From Biscogniauxia marginata (lineage: Eukaryota > Ascomycota > Sordariomycetes > Xylariales > Xylariaceae): a DNA stretch of 19,474 nucleotides. Positions 19,358 through 19,474 of this stretch are shown here, piece after piece; position 1 is the stretch's first letter, and each line of letters starts with the position of its first letter. A program made the position numbers and the translations under genes. The notes beneath the pieces are model-generated. The model searched no databases. It had not been told where the DNA came from and worked only from the letters and a program-made list of their open reading frames with translations. The stretch spans positions 1-19,474 of the forward strand of contig MU404269.1 in the NCBI GenBank assembly GCA_022695795.1, read 5' to 3'.

Positions 19358-19377
19358 GGGGGGGGGGGGGGGGGGGG
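19358..19377 (+). repeat. G20 homopolymer
   Basis: Twenty consecutive G lie close to the right edge. It is the longest homopolymer here, with strong G-quadruplex potential; its length is likely unreliable. Confidence 0.85.
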
Positions 19378-19474
19378 TCACCCACTTGGGACCGTTAGCC
19401 CGCGAGGCCGGCGCACACCGGTGCAGAGTGCCCACGGCCCTGTCCCAGCAGATAAAATAGTTTGTGGGCAAAAA

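Noticed and set aside
1..19474. tRNA, 5S rRNA, telomere repeats, CRISPR arrays, transposase or reverse-transcriptase remnants, terminal repeats
   Set aside because: Looked for B-box-like GTTCGANNC sites with matching arms, TTAGGG arrays, evenly spaced direct repeats and transposon protein motifs on both strands by eye; none had the required partner elements. Divergent or heavily mutated copies could be missed without a search tool.

Overview
This window looks like nuclear DNA of a filamentous ascomycete, most likely Pezizomycotina and perhaps Sordariomycetes. The one clear gene has short fungal introns (58-115 nt) with CTAAC/CTGAC-type branch sites close to the acceptors. Its product belongs to a glycosyltransferase family typical of filamentous fungi. 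The surrounding DNA is full of pyrimidine tracts, GT and CATA microsatellites, TAGGTAGG motifs and homopolymer G runs, as is common in such genomes. The lineage call is inference: no rRNA or tRNA marker is present.

Layout. 1-3510: noncoding, low-complexity DNA with a large G/C palindrome near the left edge, two more poly-G runs, pyrimidine tracts and several microsatellites. 3511-9415: about 5.9 kb of mixed-composition DNA without a recognisable gene. 9416-11172, minus strand: a complete four-exon gene for a membrane-bound family 2 glycosyltransferase (490 residues), related to the fungal GT2 / Cps1 / hyaluronan-synthase-like group. 11173-12125: its probable leader and promoter, with a strong candidate 5'-UTR intron acceptor, a TATA-like element, an inverted CCAAT and two short upstream ORFs. 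12362-12640: a compound GT-rich micro/minisatellite. 12641-19474: about 6.8 kb without a recognisable gene, ending in a 20-G run.

With a single gene there is no operon or cluster logic. The GT2 product is expected to be an integral membrane polysaccharide synthase that uses a nucleotide sugar on the cytosolic side. All expected catalytic motifs are present and the splice junctions keep the frame, so it looks functional. Other open frames of 60-150 codons were examined and lack domain-like sequence, convincing splice structure, or both. I found no convincing novel multi-gene system. The most checkable oddities are the uninterrupted G/C palindrome, the intron-retention isoform predicted for GT2, and the GT2 leader.
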